Notes: generated by a model not told the origin, from the letters alone. DNA of 64,000 nt from Triplophysa rosa (GCF_024868665.1 NC_079896.1:14846029-14910028); one strand, 5' to 3'. Counted from the first letter of the stretch, positions 19,749 to 32,915 are shown. Program-made: numbers and translations.

Positions 19749-20965
19749 CAGAGGTGGGTAGTAACGCGCTACATTTACTTCGTTACATTTACTTGAGTAA
19801 CATTTTGTAAAATATGTACTTTTTAAGTAAAATTAAAAGTGTGAACTTTTACTCTTACTTGAGTAAATTTCTAATAGAAAATCTGTACTTTTACTTCGTT
19901 ACATAACTTACATTGCGTGACGTTCCTTCGTTCCTTCATTTTAAAATATGCTTTTTATAACGCGTTGTTTATTTCAAGGTCGTCGTCTCTTCTTACGGGC
20001 ATTCCCGAGTGATCGATTCTTTTGAGTCGATTCTTTTGAAAGCATTAATTGAACAATGGGCAAAACCATTTGAATAGGCTAATGAATTATTTCAAATGAT
20101 TTGTTCAGTTCGCAGCACGATCTGAATCATCTGAAGCAGGATTACTCACTCCTCGTAGCGCGAAATTTAAGAACACGCAGAACACAAAGAGCATTGGATG
20201 AAGTGGATATTAATCTATATCTATACAATCAAAACTGCAAATGTGTCATTGTTTGCCATCAATGATAAATAACCGCCATTTGCGCGCACCCGCGCGACCT
20301 GTTCGTCAGACACAGCAACATGCGCGTTACCTGTCAGACACAGAGACGTGGGCTTGCAGAAATATACATTAGAAGAACAGAAGGAAGAAAAGGACTCGAA
20401 AACTGGTTCACTGTTTACTGTTTGTTTACAAGTAAGAGCGTTTCACAACACACACGTGACACAACACGAGAAAACACGAGCTTTGTTCAAAAATGTGTAT
20501 TTCATTTAAGAGAGCACTGCAGATGTTCTAGATCATCTTAGGAAATGCTCTGAGTTTAGTTCATGCTTTAGTTTGACATGGTCTATTATTCTAAATAAGT
20601 TGTGTAACCTACATTGACATCAGGACTAGATGAAATTTACAGAAATGCTTGTCTCTTCTGTGTTTGTCTATTCTTTAGTCTCTCTAGTATATTGCAAAGA
20701 TATCTGCTTATGATAATTAAAAATATTGATTAAAATGTAATATTAAAATATTGGCGTTAATATTAATTTTATGTAGTAGGCCTATATAATCAGATACAAA
20801 GTAACTAAGTAACTAGCTACTTGAGTAGTTTTTTCATTGCATACTTTTTTACTTTTACTCAAGTAATTTTTAAACTAGTGACTTTTACTTTTACTTGAGT
20901 AACAATTTCTCTAGTTACTTGTACTTTTACTTGAGTAAAGATTTTGGCTACTCTACCCACCTCTG
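19749..20965 (+). mobile_element. Non-autonomous hAT-like transposon, complete single copy (1217 bp)
   Basis: Starts CAGAGGTGGGTAGTAACGCG and ends CTACTCTACCCACCTCTG, giving 13-bp perfect inverted ends (CAGAGGTGGGTAG), with dense ACTTGAGTAA-type subterminal motifs as in Tol2. Flanked by the 8-bp duplication TTAAGATT. No transposase: the longest internal frame (73 codons) has no recognisable domain. It would need a hAT transposase supplied by another copy. It is the reference for the fold-back dimer at 2233-4600. Confidence 0.93.
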
Positions 20966-20973
20966 TTAAGATT
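20966..20973. repeat. Target duplication TTAAGATT (right)
   Basis: Partner of 19741-19748. Confidence 0.95.
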
Positions 20974-23900
20974 TAATGTGTGTATATGTAAAAAAATAAA
21001 CCACAAGTGCTTCTGGACCAGTGTTTACATCTTGTGAAGTGGTCTATATTATAAAAATAGTATATTAATGTAAACATAATAAAAATAATGATGGTAATAT
21101 TTATTTATATTAATATTATAGTACTTAAAGCTGCAATCCATAATTAAAATCGATTAAAAAAAAAACTCAAATCAATTATAGAGCATGTACATAAAAAAAT
21201 CAGTGTTCAAACTTTCTTCCTACCTTACCCTGACTTACAATGGCAGGCTTATAATAATCTTTTATCATTTAAGCAGGCAGTACAATTTCGTGTAACAGTG
21301 TAAACATGCCACACTGTAAACAAAATACCTGTAAAAAAACAGTAAACTGGGCAGTCAGAAAAAAAGGGTAAAATAATATTCACATTTATACTGTATGTTA
21401 CAACCAACTTGTACATTTGCTGTTGTTTAAAAACCTATGTGAAAATTATTTCAAACAAAACAGTAAAATTCTGTAGAATTACAGTATTTTACAGTGCGGT
21501 ATAGAAAAATTGAGTACTTCTATATGCAAAAAGTGTTAATGTTATAGCAACAGCCCTTTTTATTTACCCATAAAGCTCTTTTTTCCTCCCATCAGTGTGT
21601 CTTGCTGATACTGTCCCCTAAAAGACCAAGCTGCTGACATGTCTCATCTAGTCTGAATGCCTCTTAAAGTATCTTTTCTCTGCGCTAATCAAAATGACTG
21701 TCTGTTAAATAAACCATGAAAAAAGCTTTCCCACTGACGGTGCACTGAGGCGTTAAGCTGGAACATTAATCAACAGATGGGATTTCTGCATGCAACTGAG
21801 ATTGTGCCTTACTTTCCAAAGTCGTTACTAGAGGACAGGAGAGGAATTAAAAGGACAAAGCTCTGTTATGTGCGTCAGAATTATCAGATTCAAAAATCAG
21901 ATTTTTTTCTGTAGCCTATAGACACAGAAGGAGACAGAAAGATGTGTTTGGCGAGAGGCACAAGAGAGGAGAGAGAACTGCCAACAGACATCAGTGAAAG
22001 TGAGTGGTCTGTTCTGTCAGTGATGTAGCAGAATGCTAAGTGGCCAACCAAAATGGCAGAGTAAAGTATGAATGCGGTGTCTCAGCCTTTAGAGAGTGGA
22101 AATGGATAACAAGGGCAGGCAGCAGGTTCTCTTAGTGTGGCTTGCCTGTTGTTTGTGCCTGTGCAGACATGCTATTCCATATCAAATCAAGCTAAAGATC
22201 ACAAGATATCACAAGACAAGAGGCCAAGCAGAAGAAGGGACATGGTTTTGCTCCTCTGGCTGTCACAATTAGTAGAAAACTTGTTTCTTTGTACATGCAT
22301 TTTAATTATCATCTAAGGTTAACGTGTAAAATTATTTCTAGTAAAACACTGTAATTCATAAAAGCATTAATGTTCACGTCATCTTAGATGGCAGGCCAAC
22401 AGCAAAAGCATTACACGTGTAAGATTATGTCCATAAAATATTTTTGCACATTTTCGAATACTTGTGTGAACAAGACTTTTATAAAGTAATGCTGCACACA
22501 TCTCCTCCCGCTGTTTTTACTTGTTTTACTAGCTTATATTAAGTAATAGCACATGAATGGCAAAGGAAGTGGAAATGTAAAGCCAGCTTTGCGATTGAAA
22601 GTATTGCATTTGGAAGCAAATTTGCCTTGTGTGATCATGATACACATAAGCACCACCTGGCTTCATTAACCCCTTATAAACTTTTAGATTTCATGCAAAT
22701 CATCAAAGATGGGGTGTCATTATCAAGATCCATTGTTCCATGATCAAATGAGCAAAAATAAGTTGTGGCTATTCAAAATGCTCATGAATTTATTTTATTT
22801 TTTACTATTATCTCTTAGAAATTAGCCTTTTGTGAGTCTAAAAAGAGTCATTATGACTGGCTGGCTGTGGCTTTTATGTTGTATTTTATCATCTTTTGAC
22901 AGTAATGATGTAAACCCCTTTCAATCTAAACTAATTTAAAATAATTATATTATTATTATAATTAATACCCACAATGCATTGAGAAGCAAATGAAAGTGAC
23001 CAAATATTTAATCTTTCCGATCTTACTGGGCCACGTGTCAGGCTGTGTCCGAGCAGAATGAAGTGAAGCAGATGAAGTCGATGGCATTTGTCACCTAGGA
23101 TTTTTTTTCCTGATGTACAGTCTGCTCATCTTCAAACTGTGATTTGAGTAGAGAGTTATGCACAACACTATAAGAGAAACAACAGACCTCAGCCCTAGAA
23201 AATAACAGTTTTTCGTGTGTAGGCATATCCAAACTTAAAACTTCTCTCCAGGGGATGATATCTATGCCCGTAGAGGACTCACAGATTCAACCAATGTCTG
23301 CCATATTGACACGTCAAAGACACAATTACAAGATATGATGGCTAGACCTGCCTCTACATGCACCATCTATCTAGATTTAAAAATAGTGAAAGTAGCTATT
23401 CAGTCCACTGTTTTCCTTACTTTGTCTTTACATGGCATTGGCTCTGTATAAATTTATGAGCATGGCAAATGGACACAGAACAAGCCTTTGTGAACAGAAC
23501 TGCCTGGTTTAACATGATTGATCTTCCATATAGTTGTCTTGAAATAACACAGCAGCAATAATAATCTCGTACTACAAGACCAACCTTCAGTCTTTGTGTT
23601 TCTCTCGCCTCCCCTGAGTTTGGTAAAAGAAGTATGTCTACATCAAGCAACATTCCTCTTTGATTTATCTGTCATAATCACAACGAATGCATTCTCACTT
23701 TTCATAAAAGAAACAGACGTGCTTTTACCTTCTCCAAATTCTCAGAGACGTTGATAAGGAGAGGATGAGCAGGATTACCAAAAGAGAGCTGGGACGTTTT
23801 GATCATTTTTATGTCTGCACACTCATGGATAAAGACACTTCTGTGCTGCCATGTGTCCCAGGCAATCCCAACTTCATTGTGCCTAGCTCTGCTATGTTCT

Positions 23901-26900
23901 TAATCACTTTTTCTTTATTCTTCTCTAGCATAATAGCTCTGCTTTAAAGAGCAGCAGAGGAGAAGGAATCAATACAATCATGCATCTAATAAGGGGGTAG
24001 GATTAAAAATGGTTCCGCTGAGGCTTCAGGGGAGAATCGAGGTAAGATTTAAGCCTTTTGACAGGTACATTGGGGACCCCAACTCCCGTCTCTGCTAGGG
24101 TGGACCGGCGGTGGGCCGGGACTTGTTTATGGCAGGTAGGGATTAAGAAGGTTGAATTTACACCGCCATTTCTCAAGGCCTCAAAAGCCCAGTAGGCTAA
24201 TTAAACAGTAACAGGCGAGACATGAGTCTCTCGGTCTTACCTCCGGGCTTTGCTCTCTTCAATTCCAGCGGTTTAATTTTTCTAGAAAGGGGGCGACCCG
24301 GTCGGGGCACTGGGCAGGCTTCCAGCTCTGCCTGTGGGGTGTTAGGGAGCCAGAGAGATGAACCAGGACTGAGCATTGGAATAAGGAGGTTAGTGACAGG
24401 AAAGGCCAGGTCAAACGCTCCACACCTCAGCAGCCAGCCAGTGTCAGACCTTCCTGTTCCATGAAGCTGAAGGACAGAAAGGGGGGAGGGGGGTGTTATT
24501 GACAATATGGAAGCATTGCGGTACACATTGTGATTCCAGAACTTGTGGTCCATCACCACAGTGCTGGAAGGGCAGGGGCCTTGCATCCAAGGGCTCCCCG
24601 TGAAACCTGTGCTAGAATGGCAAGGTCTGATGCTGTTGACCTAGCTCCAGGGTGCATGTGTCACAGCCGAGGCCATCAAGGCAGCTCCCGTCATCGCATT
24701 TGCACATCAAAAAACATTTGGCTCACACAGCCTTGGAGCAACGGAGTCTCAGAGGTGCTTGTGATAGTGGATTCACCAGCTTACAGGAAACCTCCTGAAT
24801 TAAACACAACGAACGGCAGCTGTTGGCTGCGCCCAACTTCATTTCTCAAAGACTCTGCACTGCTAATCTTCTTCATAATTCCCATGTCTGCCATTCAGTT
24901 ACGGTCTCACAATAAAGGAGAACTGCACAACTGATCAAAGTATTTGGTAAAGAAGATTCACATGGTTGCGGTGTAAAGTAGTATTCTGGTTAAAAACTTT
25001 GATAAAATAAACAACATAAAACTCAAAATGGGTTTTGATTGTGTATTGTTATTATAATCAATATGTAAATTTACCAGCATGATCAGCAAAAAAATAATAA
25101 TCACAGAGCAAAATATTCAGTATAGTTTTAGATGCCTTCTTTTGGCATAATGTATAAAACACAGAAGTACTGTAAATATTTTAATTGAATCAAGGATTTC
25201 AAACCTTTACAACTATGTAGATCATACTACAGCGTAGACCACAGTAGCTAGACTCAAGTTCACATTTTCCAAGAACATCTTAATGTCTGTAAATAAATTA
25301 TGAAAGATTTAAGTGTATCTTCACTCAGATTTTCTATGAAATAAATATATGTATGCATTAGTTTATGGGCTTGAAGAATAATTTAATAATGAGAAGAATA
25401 CCTTTTCCAGTAAATTGTGATTTTCAGAGTGTTGTAACTAAACATCCATATTTGTTCTAAAACTCTTGCTTTATGCCACGCTACTTCTATTTTTAATAAA
25501 GTATTTCTGCCATTCCAAAATACTCCATAGTGGAATTTATCTTTAAGTGGAGTTTACCCATACATTACAGGTTATACTGAACAGAATAGCCATACAGCTG
25601 TCAGATATGGATATGGAACGCCATGCTAACCTCTAATTTACATATCTGGATATATGCTGTATATAGTCACGCATCTGTCAGAGCTTGAAATATCTGCAGC
25701 TGAGCACGTCAGTTGGCTGAATGAAACTTGTAAATTGAGCTATTAAATACAAAAGTGATGTAACCATGATGTCTGCAAAAGAGAGATATTTTAGACATGA
25801 AAACCTTAGTGACCTTGACTCAGGGTCAGCAGCGAAATCTTGATGCGCTCCAATAAAATGTCCCCCTATCAATTATTTAACCTGCCAATTGTTTCCCCCG
25901 ACAAACATGTCCTCCTCAGAAAAGTAAATTATCAGCAGGCACAGTCACCGGGGGAAAGCCTGTCTAGCTGTTGTCAGCTCAGGCTGAGAGAGATTTGAGT
26001 TGTTTGCTGTTGGCTTGCTAAAGCTCTCTTTTCTCTCAGGTGTGATGGCTGAGTGTTTTTTTTTTTTTTGCTCCATATCTGCTGGCCTGTTGGGACTTTT
26101 CCAAAGCAAAAACAAGGCCCCTTGTGAGATTCCTGATATACTTTAGCTGCAACATGCTAAAAAGCATTAATTAATATAAAATAAACTAATAAGTTGATTT
26201 ATTAGTTTATATATACATATATATCTTGAGTTTATCTTTTTTAACTCATTTGTTTCTCGTAAACAGACATACAATTAACTGAAGAGCAAACAGAGATTTG
26301 TCAAGCAATTTATGGATATTTTTAAACTGAACATACATATCAAATGTATTAAGGTTCCTATAAAAAAGCAATGAAACACATAGTGTGAGTACTGATAGCT
26401 TCATGCTTTACTCTTGCTATTAAAGATCTTGATGATCTTTTAATGAAAAAATTAACAGAAAAGTGAGGGGCCATGGTTTATGACCTCAGAATTTACTGAC
26501 AGATGTCTACAAATAAGCACTCCCATGTTCTGCTCTCAGAGATCATATTGGTTGTGTACCAGTGAAGGCACTAAGGACTAAGCAGGTTGTGTTGGGTTTA
26601 AAAGCTCATTGCCACAGAGATGAAGCTGCTCGGTGAGCTGTGACCACCCTGCAGGCAGAAAAGTGTGAGTTACCACCAGGGTAGCTTACCAACCATCCTG
26701 TAAAGCTCTTCAGTAGCACACAGCCCACAGCATTGCTTACATCCAAACACGTCATGCCCTACAACACGCCGGCCTTTTACCGAAACCTGTGCCTGTGATA
26801 TCGCAAACAACAATTTCCCACATTTATGTGAATGTTCCATAACCATCTGCATTTATAGCTAATCGCAATGCAGGCAGATGTGCCATAGTACATATTCACA

Positions 26901-26941
26901 CAGCAGTACACACAGCTTCAGTCTAACTGCATGTAAGCCAA
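20974..26941. other. Non-coding, mostly unique DNA; denser block at 24000-24930
   Basis: Mainly AT-rich without repeat ends. The block ~24000-24930 is GC-richer, free of repeats and carries a possible minus-strand exon (see 24241-24466) and sites such as GGCTAATTAAACAG. The rest shows no gene. Confidence 0.45.
24241..24466 (-). other. Possible exon of an unrecognised transcript
   Basis: On the minus strand a long pyrimidine tract (CCCCCTCCCCCC, then TTTCTGTCCTTCAG) ends at the acceptor AG (24467-24468), and a good donor GGAG|GTAAGA follows at 24241/24240. The 226 bp between are open in one frame (75 codons; starts LHGTGRSDTGWLLRCG, ends KPLELKRAKPG), and the frame remains open on both sides. 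I do not recognise the peptide; it is proline-, leucine- and arginine-rich with no domain. It may be an exon of a long non-coding RNA, or chance within a conserved element. Confidence 0.3.
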
Positions 26942-27330
26942 ATGTGACCCTGGACAACAAAACCAGTCTTACGAGATTTTTACATCACCTGGAAGCTGAA
27001 TAATTAAGCTTTTTATTGATTTATGGGGTGTTAGGATAGAACAATATCTGGCAGAGATACAACCGTTTAAATCTCTGGAGTCTGAGGGTGCAAAAAAATC
27101 TAAATATTGAGAAAATTGCCTTTCAGTGGAAATGTAGCAGGCCATCCACTCACAAAAATATATGATATAATTTGTATATATTTAGGGTAGGAAATTTGTA
27201 AAATATCTTCATTGAACATGATCTTTAATTTACATCCTAATGATTTTTGACATAAAAGAAAAATCGATAATTTTGTCCCATTCAATGTATTTTTGGCTTT
27301 TACTAAAAACGTTCCCGTCACAAATGGTAA
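26942..27330 (+). mobile_element. Fragment of a common cyprinid DNA repeat (GTGACCCTGGAC... family)
   Basis: Begins TGTGACCCTGGACAACAAAA followed by CCAGTCTTACGAG, the terminal sequence I associate with a frequent cyprinid non-autonomous DNA transposon, and continues with its internal sequence (ACAATATCTGGC, GGGTGCAAAAAAATC, ATCCTAATGATTTTTG). The right terminal inverted repeat is missing. Confidence 0.55.
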
Positions 27331-30300
27331 AAGCACAATCGCAATGACCTTCATGCACTCATATATGTCTGCTCTTCACTATAAGCTGGCCTGCCCATCA
27401 CTTTAATCAAAATACAGACACTCCATTGCGTGTTGGGAAACAGTTTGCTGGTGGTGGTGCTGGTTTCCAGTCACATCATATAACACATTATAGTCTTTGG
27501 TTTGCAAAAGCGTCTGCACAGCCACCAGCACAAATCAAAACTTCTGACGCGAACCGCTGCACAGAAGCCAAGAGCCGAGGGGCTCAGGCCAGGCCAGCAC
27601 TAGACTTAAAGGTAATGTGAAACAGGGTGCAAAGGGGGGAAGAATTTGCCTTTAAGCCTAACATAGACAAGAATTCAATGGTATGGAAAAAAGAAGGGAA
27701 GGAGGAAGTGAGATGAAGAAAGACAGAGAGAAAAAGAATAAAAAGAGAAATCCAAGGCATGGCCAGCTTCTCCATCATTTCTTTTTAAAAGGTCAAGATT
27801 CTTGTAGGTAGAACCGTGGATGAGTGGAGTGTGCAGATGCGCTGAACAGCAGGGTATTTTCCGCTGCCATGACCAGCTAAGGAGGACTGCTTTAAAACAC
27901 ATCTGCCAGTAAACATTTTGGCCAAACTCCGGGTCATCTCCCCTGTCTGAGTGCAGCCCAGCCAAGCATGAACGTCTACCTGCACAGGGCCACGCACCAC
28001 CTGTCACTCATCCACTCTCCACCCTCACCACCCCCCACGCTGCTTACCTCCACTAATCGCTGGGCTGATGTGCAGTGTTTAACTCCTGTCCATCGCTCTC
28101 TTTGCAGGTCCAACTGTTCAATCTGACAGCATGGAACGCTTTTTGGATGCTGTTCGAGAATAGAGAATACCATCTTCAGTGCAATATCTCTTAGCTTTAA
28201 ATAACACAGGAATTATATAACCTGATGATACCATTCACTTGTATCATCATATAATTGCAAACAGGTGAGAGGTAGATTGTGAGTGAAATGAAAATACCCA
28301 AAATAGTGTCAGAGACTCCATTTTATTTATTTTCTTGTTTACTTTGTATGAAAGTCAGTGCTTAATTATTATTTTTTTTAAATGTGACCCAGACTGTGAA
28401 AATGACTTTTTTGTGTGATTTACAGTCTCTACATAAAATGTTTCTGCAAATCATAGCGAAATTAATGTTTGAAATAAAAATTTGATGTTCATTAACTCAT
28501 AATTAGATTTGGAGACTTTAGCCTGGTTTTCACAAATGTTTTAAATTATTTTTTAATGTAAATAGTATTATATTTGCAAATTGTTATTTTGTTATAATTA
28601 AATGAATACCTCCTATCCTTTTTGCTCTATTGCTTGCACAGTCTAAGTATAGCTGACAAGACCTACAGTACGTTTTACTGCAAGTTGTATCATGGGTAAC
28701 TGTGACAAATAAATGAATAGAATTGAATTGTTTTCTCACAGTATCTTATTCTTTTTTATTGGAGACGTATTTATATTTTATTGATGTAAATTCACAAAAA
28801 TCAAGGTTAATCTGTATTTTTAAAAGATGTGTAGAAAATATCAATGTATTTTATATAGTGCGACACCACTCACAAATATTGCAATGATTGTTGCAGAGGT
28901 GGCTCCAGCATGTAGCTCTGCTGTCATGTGTGTTTAGCATCAGCTATTCTGACCAAAGTAGCATTACAGCGACAAAAGACCCATGGGCTTACTTTACTCA
29001 AAGCTTACTCGATCCTGTGATTTCTTGTGTAGCCATACAGAGGAGATGCAGTATATGTTGCATGTTTAAATCCCTTTGAGTGGGTAAACAGTAAAATGGG
29101 CCAAAAATGTAAAACATGTTTTGATATCCTCAGAATGTCTAAAGCACCATGCGATTTTGTGTCAAGGCCGCCTGCCCAAAATCTGCAGACTTTCGCAGAC
29201 TTTCTGCAACAATGAAAGAAAAATCGGAAGCAAAATCTTGAAAGGTTGTAGTGTATTGTAGCCTTAAGAGGCCTAATATTATTATGTGAAATGTTGTTTT
29301 GATCAGAAGGCGTTATATAATGCTTGTGCTGTGATTGGCTGTTGTTCCTTCGTGATAATGAATTGTTAAGCATTTTTATTTGACCAATTTAAATTTACTA
29401 CAGTAAATTAAATTAATTTAACCTACACCAAAGTGTGTTGACCCAACTAAAGTAATTTTGAATGAAATTAATTGTGTGTAAAATACTTTTTTGTTTAAAT
29501 TTAAAAGGTAAAATTTCATTTTTTGTGTGAAGAATCAGAACCTTGAGATAAATTATTAAAACTGCATGTATTAAAATGACAGCGTTTTTAATAATAATAA
29601 CAAATTGAACTCTATTTCACTCAATTTTTAACTTTCGGTTTCATTAATGCATTTTAGTGTTGTTTGGGGAACACTACTTTTCAAACATTTTAAACATTCC
29701 AGCGTAAAACTGATAACAGGACGTGCATGGTTTGTTACAGTACAACCTATAACACACATGTTGCAAAAGGCCAAAAGCTTGAAATTCAATCAATTTTAGA
29801 AAGAGCGGAGGAGCAGATTCTCTTCTGAGCCAGTCGTGATAAAGAGGTTGTTCTCACAGGCTCTGTCTGATTGAGACGGATGGGACAGATGTGTGCGCAG
29901 TGATAAGTACCCCAGCCAAAGATACTAAAACACCCATGGGACTGACAAACATCTGGAAGGAATTGTCAATGGGATGACACCTGAGCCAAGGTAAGGCAAA
30001 AATGAATTTACAGCACAACCATGTACACAACATACACAAACTGACCAAAATCCATAGCACCTGCTTTTAGTTGGATTTATGATTATGTTTTTTATCTTGT
30101 AGGAACACCTGTTCCTCTGTTTAAATCTTACCGACAACAGACATGATGAAATAGAAATACAGTATAAGCAGTAGTTCTAAAGATTCATATTTAGTAAATT
30201 GCTATTCGGTTATTTCCATCCTCTAACAGCTGTCATTGCAGACAGAACGCAGTCGTGAAGGAGAAGAGCCGCTTTTTGGTCCCACTCCAGCCCTGATGAC

Positions 30301-30439
30301 AAGGGACATTATTTTAATCTAATCGCAAATAATGGGTATAAAATTATTAAATTTACTGTTTATTTACAACGTATCAGCATAATAATCTGATCAAAATTAA
30401 CAGAATTTATATAAAGTACTGCTGCAGAAATTCTATTTC
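27331..30439. other. Non-coding, nothing assigned
   Basis: Unique-looking sequence with chance frames only. No gene or repeat end recognised. Confidence 0.45.
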
Positions 30440-30444
30440 TATAC
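30440..30444. repeat. Target duplication TATAC (left) of the solo LTR
   Basis: Identical to 37170-37174; 5-bp duplications are typical of LTR retrotransposons. Confidence 0.85.
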
Positions 30445-30465
30445 TGTCACGAATCACAGTAGAAG

Positions 30466-30690
30466 AACGTCTCGGTTACGTTTGTAACCTCGGTTCCCTG
30501 ATGGAGGGAACGAGACGTTGTGTCGAACCGACAGATGGGGTTCGTCCCTGAGAACCAATCGTTTCCGACTGCTTAGAAAAGGCCAATGAAAATTGGCAAA
30601 TGAAATTTGCATGCCGGACTCCGCCACAGACATCCGGGTATAAAAGGGAGACGGCGTGCATCATTCATTCACCTTAGTTCTGAGGAGCCT
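30466..30690 (-). repeat. 3' inverted terminal repeat of the DIRS element
   Basis: Inverse of 36440-36642 from GACGTTGTGTCGAACC to CATTCATTCACCTT. The outer ~50 bp (AACGTCTCGGTTACG ... GGAGGGAACGAG) are specific to this end and are repeated, inverted, in the internal complementary region. Confidence 0.85.
30639..30645 (+). promoter_or_regulatory. TATA box in the 3' ITR, pointing inward
   Basis: TATAAAA within CCGGGTATAAAAGGGAG. Because the ITRs are inverted, this end carries an inward promoter antisense to the genes. Confidence 0.6.
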
Positions 30691-30739
30691 GAGACCTCTC
30701 ACGACTGCTGCAGAGGACAGCACGTGTTGTGGCAAGAGG

Positions 30740-30846
30740 ACACAACGTCTCGTTCCCTCCATCAGGGAACCGAGGTTACAAACGTAACCGAGACGTTCCC
30801 TTTCTGTCGGTTTCTCGACGTTGTGTCGAACCGACAGATGGGGTTC
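30740..30846 (-). repeat. Internal complementary region (ICR) of the DIRS element
   Basis: 30740-30796 is the reverse complement of the left outer end (30466-30521). 30792-30846 is the reverse complement of the right outer end (36588-36642). The two parts meet and overlap at GTTC. This is the joined-ends sequence that DIRS replication is thought to use to complete its ends and circularise. Confidence 0.88.
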
Positions 30847-31540
30847 CAATGGAAAACGCCATAACACTGTGCCCTGTCACAATCTCTACGAAGCGACGGT
30901 GACTGGCCTGGGCGTGTCAGCCGTGAACGCTACCGCGAAAATGTAACCTACCAGTGGGTAGGTAGGGGGTCCCAGAGCTTTCTTGAAAGCTGGGAAGGCC
31001 CCTACCTTCGGCCTCACAGGCGGCGGCCTTGTTTCTCTAACAGCGAGAAGCCGCCCGGAACCGTAAGGCACTGGGTAAGCGCTACTCCCTAAGTGGGGGA
31101 TGCGCTACAGAGACCACTTCCTACCGCAGGGAGGAGAATAGTGGAGATACCAACATGGTCTCACCGATGGGGAAGAACTCATGGGAAGAAAGTGCGGCTG
31201 AAGAGAAAACCGCGAGGTGGAGGTCCACCCGGGGAGGTCATGGGTTACCAAGGTGGGAACCAGGATGAGGATACATCAGACGGACCTGCCCTACTGGGGA
31301 GTTGCAACGTCTGGTAGCACTAGGTCCGGTTAGAGCTATGCTGCGAATAACTCAGGTGAAACCCGGCCTAAGGGGCAGGGCTACTCTGCCCAGCCCGCCC
31401 CAGGGGGTGCTTGCTTAGTGATGGATAGAGTGCCTGTTCTTCGCCCAGTGGGGAAAGAATGGAGGCTAAATCGGTATACTGACCCACTCGAGAGAGGGGG
31501 AAAAGAACCAAACAGGCGTACACCCTACCAGTTGCCGGTC

Positions 31541-32915
31541 CTACATGTGGCCATGCAGGACGCGGGCTGACACCGGCTCTACGCGGAGGTTGTAAAACCT
31601 CGCGAAGGTGTTGGGTGTAGCCCAACCCGCAGCTCTGCAAATGTCTGCGAGAGAGGCCCCCCGTGCCAAGGCCCAAGAGGAGGCAACACCCCGGGTGGAG
31701 TGGGCCCTCACTCCTAGGGGACACGGGCGATTTAGGGATTGGTAAGCTGCCTTGACAGCGTCCACAATCCAGTGGGCCAACCTCTGCTTGGAGACAGCTC
31801 TCCCCTGTTGCTGACCTCCGAAACAGACACAAGAGCTGATCCGAGCTCCTGAAACTCTGTGTGCGGTCTAAGTAGAGGTGCAGTGCGCGTACTGGACACA
31901 ACACGGACGGGGTTGGGTCTTCCTCCCCAGTGGGGAGCGCCTGTAAGTTCACCACCTGGTCCCGAAAAGGAGCGGTGGGAACCTTGGGCACGTAGCCGGG
32001 CCGAGGTCTCAGGATAACGTGAGAATCCCTGGGTCCGAATTCTAGGCAGTCAGGGGACACAGAGAAAGCCTGTAGATCCCCTACCCTCTTGATGGAGGCG
32101 AGCGCCAAAAGGAGAGCCGTCTTCATCTTAAGATGAGGAAGAGAGGCATCCCCTAGGGGCTCGAAGGGGGGCCTGGTGAGACCTGACAGCGCGACATCCA
32201 GGTCCCAAGAGGGTATGGAGTGCGGACGAGGCGGGTTACGCCTCCTCGCACCCCTTAGGAATCTAATGACCAGGTCGTGCTGCCCTAGAGACTTTCCAGC
32301 AACTGAGTTGTGATGAGCAGCAATGGCGGCTACATACACTTTCAGTGTGGAGGGGGAGAGGTTAGTCTCGAGTCTCTCTTGTAGGAAGGACAGCACGGAC
32401 CCGATCGCACAACTCCGTGGGTCTTCTCCTCGAGAAGCACACCAGGTCGAGAAGAGGCGCCACTTGTAGGCGTACAGTCGCCTAGTGGCAGGTGCCCTAG
32501 CCTGAGAAATGGTAGCTACCACCGCCGGGGGCAGACCACTCAGGATCTCCTCGTCCCGTCCAGGGGCCAGACATGGAGGTTCCAGAGGTCTGGCCTGGGA
32601 TACCATAACGTGCCCTTCCCCTGGGAAAACAGGTCCTTCGTCAGGGGAATCGGCCAGGGGGGAGCTGTCGTCAAGAGCATTTGCTCCGAGAACCAAGTCC
32701 GGTTGGGCCAGTGTGGCGCAACGAGTAACACCTGATGCTCCTCTTCCCTGACCTTGCACAGGGTCTGTGCAATGAGGCTCACTGGGGGGAAGGCGTACTT
32801 CCGCTTGTCCCGCAGCCAGCTGTGCGCTAGGGCATCCGTGCCGAGGGGTCCCTCGGTCAGAGAGTTCCAAAGCGGGGGAGGCAAACAGGTCCACCTGGGC
32901 CTGCCCGAACTGCAC
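31541..32915 (-). pseudogene. DIRS tyrosine recombinase, frameshifted
   Basis: A tyrosine recombinase would insert the circular DIRS DNA into the chromosome. The main frame (from 32915) first reads the end of the RNase H region, then the recombinase from about residue 128: core-binding part LPPAVVATISQARAP ... YKWRLFSTWC and SPSTLKVYVAAIAAHH, then catalytic part LLLALASIKRVGDLQ, whose R (residue 277) is the first catalytic arginine. Near 31830 a 1-bp change shifts the frame. The rest, in another frame (31780-31541), has AHWIVDAVKAAY, the HxxR motif HSTR, the conserved W of AAGWAT, and the nucleophile tyrosine in FARFYNL. All catalytic residues thus survive but are split across two frames. The true start is unclear because this gene overlaps the end of RT-RNase H, as usual in fish DIRS. 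Confidence 0.88.
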
